Positions 5,992-6,626 of a stretch of 6,626 nucleotides of DNA are shown piece after piece. Each line of letters starts with the position of its first letter. Position 1 is the first letter of the stretch. Position numbers and translations under genes: made by a program. Under the pieces are notes generated by a model. It ran no database searches, was not told the DNA's origin, and saw only the letters and a program-made list of their open reading frames with translations. Source of the stretch: JAABYT01 sp041581935 (lineage in GTDB: Bacteria; Pseudomonadota; Gammaproteobacteria; HK1); assembly GCA_041581935.1 (NCBI GenBank), contig JBFICP010000183.1, positions 1 to 6,626 on the forward strand, read 5' to 3'.

Positions 5992-6626
5992 ATGAGTGAT
6001 TCCGGCCACCGGGCGTCTGGCAGCGGGCGGCTGCTCGCCAACATCATGCATTTTGCGCGCGTGCTGCGTGCCGCCGGACTGCCCATCGGCCCCGGCACGG
6101 TAATCGATGCGGTCAACGCCGTGCGTGCCGTGGGGGTCGCCGACCGACAGGATTTTTACTGGGCCCTGCACGCGGTCTTCGTCAATCGATCCCGGCATCG
6201 CGAGCTCTTCGATCAGGCGTTTCACGTCTTCTGGCGCAACCCGCGCCTGCTCGAGCGCATGATGGCCACGCTGCTGCCGACCTTCGGCGATGCCCAGGCG
6301 GCGCCCGAGCAGGCGATACGCCGGCGTATCGGCGACGCGCTCGGCGCCGGCACCGCAAACGGTGACGACGCGCAGCCGCCGGCGAGCGAGGTAGAGCTCG
6401 ACGCAAGCCTCACCTGGTCGGCGCGCGAGCGGCTCCAGGACAAGGATTTCGAGCAGATGAGCAGCGAGGAGATTGCACGCGCCAAGGCCGCCGTGGCGCG
6501 CATGCAGCTGCTGCTGGCACGGGTCCCGGTGCGCCGCTATCGCCGCCACCGACGCGGCACGCGCATCGACCTGCGGGCCAGCCTGCGCAGCGCCCTGCGT
6601 TCCGGTCCAGGCATCATTCCGCTGGA
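5992..6626 (+). CDS. coxE: CoxE-like VWA-domain protein, N-terminal part (cut by right edge)
   Basis: The first 211 codons of a CoxE-family protein, about half of the usual 390-420 residues. FARVLRAAGLPIGPGTVIDAV at 21-41, DRQDFYWALHAVFVNRSRHRELFDQAFHVFW at 51-81, and RRYRRHRRGTRIDLRASLRSALRSG at 181-205 are the conserved N-terminal blocks. The VWA metal-binding motif (DxSxS) would lie further right, outside the window. A variable, charged linker with long helices occupies about 100-175. CoxE partners the CoxD ATPase in active-site maturation of CO dehydrogenase; this role is inferred. ATG 5992 is the first possible start after the in-frame coxD stop at 5947, 42 bp away, and its SD is weak. 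The gap is GC-only repeat-like sequence with several short palindromes. The strict coxD-coxE order supports one transcript. Confidence 0.88.
   Translation, partial: MSDSGHRASGSGRLLANIMHFARVLRAAGLPIGPGTVIDAVNAVRAVGVADRQDFYWALHAVFVNRSRHRELFDQAFHVFWRNPRLLERMMATLLPTFGDAQAAPEQAIRRRIGDALGAGTANGDDAQPPASEVELDASLTWSARERLQDKDFEQMSSEEIARAKAAVARMQLLLARVPVRRYRRHRRGTRIDLRASLRSALRSGPGIIPL

Noticed and set aside
5942..5995. 17-codon GTG frame between coxD and coxE
   Set aside because: Very short, Arg/Pro/Ala only, lacks an SD, and is explained by the GC-only spacer.
5389..6549. 386-codon open frame antisense to coxD and coxE
   Set aside because: Shadow of the two genes' codon bias; no family motif, and the sense strand encodes clear CoxD and CoxE proteins.

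Overview
This is a GC-rich bacterial chromosomal window, most consistent with a proteobacterium. The evidence for that is high GC codon usage, strong Shine-Dalgarno (SD) motifs before several genes, a proteobacterial-type aerobic CO dehydrogenase-like (cox) cluster, and a GTAGGTTGGGC/GCCCAACCTAC palindrome of a kind I recall as dispersed in gammaproteobacterial genomes. The class-level placement is inference.

Layout: positions 1-495 (minus strand) hold the first 165 codons of a pyruvate kinase gene that runs off the left edge. A 207-bp divergent intergenic region follows, with a plausible extended -10 promoter pointing right. The rest is a rightward cluster in the order coxG (703-1158), coxS (1267-1752), coxL (1749-4100), coxM (4113-4910), a 118-bp gap full of inverted repeats, coxD (5029-5949), and the 5' part of coxE (5992 to the right edge).

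How the genes work together: CoxS (two [2Fe-2S] clusters), CoxL (molybdopterin cytosine dinucleotide, active site) and CoxM (FAD) are the three subunits of a xanthine-oxidase-family molybdenum hydroxylase. CoxG is an SRPBCC-fold protein associated in this family with membrane attachment and electron hand-off. CoxD (MoxR-type AAA+ ATPase) and CoxE (VWA-family partner) are the pair implicated in maturing the active site. Gene order S-L-M and the active-site loop AVRGAGR, in place of the form I AYxCSFR, put the enzyme with the form II or form II-like group. The Cu-ligating cysteine of form I is missing, so CO as the physiological substrate is not established.

The main points worth a second look are the Y-to-V change in the form II signature loop, the retention of the CoxD/CoxE maturation pair beside a CoxL without the Cu-binding Cys, and the run of inverted repeats between coxM and coxD. 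One of those repeats ends 5 nt before a coxD start codon that lacks a visible SD. I see no RNA gene, CRISPR array, insertion sequence or prophage gene. No stretch longer than about 210 bases lacks a gene.
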